Part shown: piece after piece, positions 5,558 to 7,045 of the stretch
How positions within the stretch are numbered: the first letter of the stretch is position 1
How the letters are laid out: each line of letters begins with the position of its first letter
NCBI GenBank assembly: GCA_938041705.1
Contig: CALISP010000027.1
Coordinates: 1-7,045 of the forward strand
DNA: 7,045 bases
Reading direction: 5' to 3'
Source: an uncultured Cocleimonas sp.
GTDB taxonomy: Bacteria > Pseudomonadota > Gammaproteobacteria > Thiotrichales > Thiotrichaceae
Translations under genes and position numbers: made by a program
The notes under the pieces: generated by a model
The model's input: only the letters and a program-made list of their open reading frames with translations
What the model was told of the DNA's origin: nothing
The model's database searches: none

Positions 5558-5612
5558 GATGCAATCGGCCTATGTATATGTATAAAAATTAACTATTACA
5601 ACTATTAAAGCT
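5558..5612. other. Upstream region of the leucine-rich-repeat gene
   Basis: This short AT-rich gap between the third C-rich repeat and the leucine-rich-repeat gene should carry that gene's promoter. TATACATA and TTTTTATACA occur on the minus strand, but no matched -35 is seen. Confidence 0.25.
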
Positions 5613-5635
5613 AAAAAAGACACCCCCTACTTTTG
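5613..5635 (+). repeat. Dispersed C-rich intergenic repeat, copy 3
   Basis: The sequence is AAAAAAGACA, five C, then TACTTTTG. It has the same orientation as copies 1 and 2. It begins about 50 bp beyond the stop of the spermidine-synthase-like gene and 55 bp before the leucine-rich-repeat gene. On the minus strand it reads AAAAGTA, five G, TGTCTTTTTT. A small ACTAGT palindrome at 5636-5641 adjoins it, but there is no long hairpin like that of copy 2. Confidence 0.6.
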
Positions 5636-5686
5636 ACTAGTTTTATTCGTCCTTTGGATCACCACCATTTTGGTTAATTATTTGAA

Positions 5687-6412
5687 CTACAACCAAGCTT
5701 TACGAGCAACATAAACAGAATTACTAGATTCGGATTGCGTATAAGGATTCGGAAAAGTCACAATATGCGCTTGCGATGAATCAAATACACTATTTAATAA
5801 GGTAGTAAAACGCTCATCAGGTAAATCATCCGACCATAATGCAAACACACCGCCAGAATGGATTTTTTCTGCCATCGCACGCAAGCCCTGTTCTGTATAG
5901 AAACTATTGTTACCTGGACTCAACCAGAAATCTGGAGTGTGATCAATATCCAGTAAAACAGCGTGAACCTTTTGATCATTATTCGCAGCACCAAAGCCAT
6001 TGCCTTCTGAAGTTGCTAAAGCAAAGAAATCACCTAAGACTAACTCACAACGATCATCTGCCATAAGCTCAGGCCCCATAGGGACTAAACCGCGTTGATG
6101 CCAATCAATAACAGGTGCCATCACATCAATTACTTTTAATGATGAAACCTGTTGGTTTTCAAGTGCAGCAAAGGCTGTATAACCTAAACCTAAACCTCCT
6201 ACGATGACATCTATCTTGTCATCAATCAAATCAACTAAGCCTAAATGCGCTAGTTGTAATTCGGCTTCAACAAACAAACTCGACATTAAAAACTCTTCAT
6301 TCATTTTGACTTCGTAAATCAAAATATCATTCAAACGTGGTTCACTGCGTTTGCGCAGACTAATCTCGCCTAACGGTGTATTTTGAAAATCGATTTCTTC
6401 GAAGATGTGCAT
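5687..6412 (-). CDS. Spermidine-synthase-like (class I methyltransferase fold) protein
   Basis: This 241-residue protein belongs to the spermidine-synthase-like group of the SAM-binding methyltransferase superfamily. A short beta N-terminal part (FEEIDFQNTPLGEISLRKR) is followed by EFLMSSLFVEAE and the glycine-rich nucleotide loop VIVGGLGLGY (about 69-78). Next come the acidic end of strand 2 (VIDVM), LGDFFAL with D128, and LLDIDHTPD with D155. The family is often annotated as spermidine synthase, but the usual polyamine-site residues are not convincingly present, so the substrate is unknown. An in-frame TTG at 6469 would add 19 residues. The ATG at 6412 is preferred because GGAT lies 6 nt before it, family members usually begin close to FEELD, and no Shine-Dalgarno precedes the TTG. 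It is divergent from the RIO1 kinase gene, with about 150 bp between. Confidence 0.8.
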   Translation of the reverse strand: MHIFEEIDFQNTPLGEISLRKRSEPRLNDILIYEVKMNEEFLMSSLFVEAELQLAHLGLVDLIDDKIDVIVGGLGLGYTAFAALENQQVSSLKVIDVMAPVIDWHQRGLVPMGPELMADDRCELVLGDFFALATSEGNGFGAANNDQKVHAVLLDIDHTPDFWLSPGNNSFYTEQGLRAMAEKIHSGGVFALWSDDLPDERFTTLLNSVFDSSQAHIVTFPNPYTQSESSNSVYVARKAWL

Positions 6413-6560
6413 TGTATTATCCAACTTTTTGATCGACTCAATTATTCGTTGTCTGCTAATGAAGCGCAAGCTAAGCTTATATTAAAATAATTACCTATGA
6501 ATATTCCATCTGCTCGAGAAATAAGGTAAAAAGGCTTATCAAATAATCGAGGTGACCTAA
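6413..6560. other. Divergent intergenic region between the methyltransferase-like and RIO1 kinase genes
   Basis: This region must hold both promoters. No strong -35/-10 pair is evident. It contains a possible 10-codon leader frame (ATG 6497 to TAA 6529) without a clear Shine-Dalgarno, and the RIO1 ribosome binding site at its right end. Confidence 0.3.
6549..6555 (+). promoter_or_regulatory. Shine-Dalgarno that fixes a non-canonical AUU start
   Basis: GAGGTGA is a strong Shine-Dalgarno, and 5 nt after it comes ATT at 6561. An in-frame TAA (6558-6560) directly precedes the ATT. The site therefore points to initiation at ATT, since no ATG, GTG or TTG in this frame lies within range. Confidence 0.7.
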
Positions 6561-7045
6561 ATTAAAATTCCAAAAAGAATTCAACCGCTGGTTGAAGATG
6601 GTTTAGTCGATGACGTTATTGGTAGGCTGATGAGTGGCAAGGAAGCCGACGTTTATGTTGTCACCTGCGGTGATGAAACACGTTGCGCCAAAGTCTATAA
6701 AGAAGCTGCTAAACGTAACTTCAAGAAAGCCGTGCAATATACCGAAGGGCGCAAAGTCAAAAACAGTCGACGCCAACGAGCGATGGAAAAAGGCTCTAAA
6801 TTTGGCCGTCAAGAGCAAGAAAAAATCTGGCAAAACGCCGAAGTAGACGCACTGTATTTATTGGCTGGGGCAGATGTGCGTGTGCCTGAACCTTATGGCA
6901 TGCTTGATGGTGTGTTGTTAATGGAGCTAATAACCAAAGACGGCGAAGTTGCACCGCGTTTAGGTGATATTACAATGACCGAAGAAGAAGCCATCGGCAA
7001 CTTCGCAATTGTAATGCAAGATGTGGTTCGGATGCTTTGCGTTGG
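6561..7045 (+). CDS. RIO1-family serine kinase, N-terminal part, apparent AUU start (3' end outside window)
   Basis: The 161 visible residues match bacterial RIO1-type atypical protein kinases (usually about 280 residues). With the first codon taken as Met, the protein begins MKIPKRIQPLVEDGLVDDV, the same position at which relatives begin (MKTPKRIEPL type). The RIO nucleotide-binding loop is SGKEADVYV (25-33), and the ATP-anchoring lysine is K44 in CAKVYK. The flexible-loop region (EGRKVKNSRRQRAMEKGSKFGRQ) spans 62-84, and the hinge follows LLMELIT (119-125). The catalytic HGDLSEFN and DLPQ motifs would lie beyond the window. The next in-frame ATG is at 6630, immediately before the nucleotide loop, and would remove 23 conserved residues. 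RIO kinases act in small-subunit ribosome maturation in archaea and eukaryotes; the bacterial role is not established. GC content looks higher than in the neighbouring genes. Confidence 0.88.
   Translation, partial: MKIPKRIQPLVEDGLVDDVIGRLMSGKEADVYVVTCGDETRCAKVYKEAAKRNFKKAVQYTEGRKVKNSRRQRAMEKGSKFGRQEQEKIWQNAEVDALYLLAGADVRVPEPYGMLDGVLLMELITKDGEVAPRLGDITMTEEEAIGNFAIVMQDVVRMLCV

Noticed and set aside
323..5635. The three C-rich repeats as a CRISPR array or integron attachment sites
   Set aside because: They are kilobases apart with genes between them, have no regular spacers, and lack the paired imperfect arms expected of attC sites.
6413..6469. N-terminal extension of the methyltransferase-like protein from a TTG codon
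   Set aside because: The TTG at 6469 has no Shine-Dalgarno, and the extra 19 residues are not part of the usual family N-terminus. The ATG at 6412 fits better, though the longer form cannot be excluded.
6497..6529. Ten-codon leader peptide upstream of the RIO1 kinase
   Set aside because: It has no clear Shine-Dalgarno, no run of a regulatory codon and no attenuator-like alternative stems. A frame this short is expected by chance.
6603..6833. Minus-strand open frame opposite the RIO1 kinase
   Set aside because: Antisense shadow of the kinase coding sequence, with no ribosome binding site and no recognisable protein features.
6634..6846. Open frame on the plus strand giving a lysine-rich 70-residue protein
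   Set aside because: It lies inside the RIO1 kinase coding region in another frame. The kinase frame has strong family motifs across the same bases, so this is a shadow.

Overview
The window is AT-rich chromosomal DNA from a gammaproteobacterium. The partial glutamate/aspartate ABC ATPase closely resembles enterobacterial GltL, and the DyP peroxidase, NudC, DUF599, spermidine-synthase-like and RIO1-like proteins all have the look of Gammaproteobacteria. AT-rich spacers and lysine/asparagine-rich proteins suggest a low-GC, possibly marine, lineage. No genus can be named from the sequence. There are no rRNA or tRNA genes, no CRISPR array and no complete insertion sequence.

Layout, left to right. 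(1) The C-terminal end of gltL (+) is followed by a roughly 200-bp spacer holding a C-rich repeat, a hairpin and a palindrome. (2) A DyP-type haem peroxidase gene (+) converges on msrA (-), so two oxidative-stress functions lie end to end. (3) Two short, related genes (-) encode exported proteins of about 70 residues. They share a ribosome-binding-site region and end at a strong intrinsic terminator. Behind them lies a very AT-rich spacer of about 390 bp. (4) A DUF599 membrane protein gene (-). (5) nudC (-), with a gene for an exported leucine-rich-repeat protein (-) just upstream that may be co-transcribed. (6) A spermidine-synthase-like methyltransferase-fold gene (-). (7) Divergent from it, the start of a RIO1-family kinase gene (+), which runs off the window.

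No single pathway or defence system links these genes; it is mostly a housekeeping and stress neighbourhood. The main points of interest are: the RIO1-like kinase gene, which appears to start at an AUU codon; a dispersed intergenic repeat (core AAAAAGACACCCCC) found three times plus one degenerate copy, always in the same orientation; the pair of small exported paralogues, with a hairpin abutting the second gene's Shine-Dalgarno; and a leucine-rich-repeat protein with a KR variant of the twin-arginine export motif.
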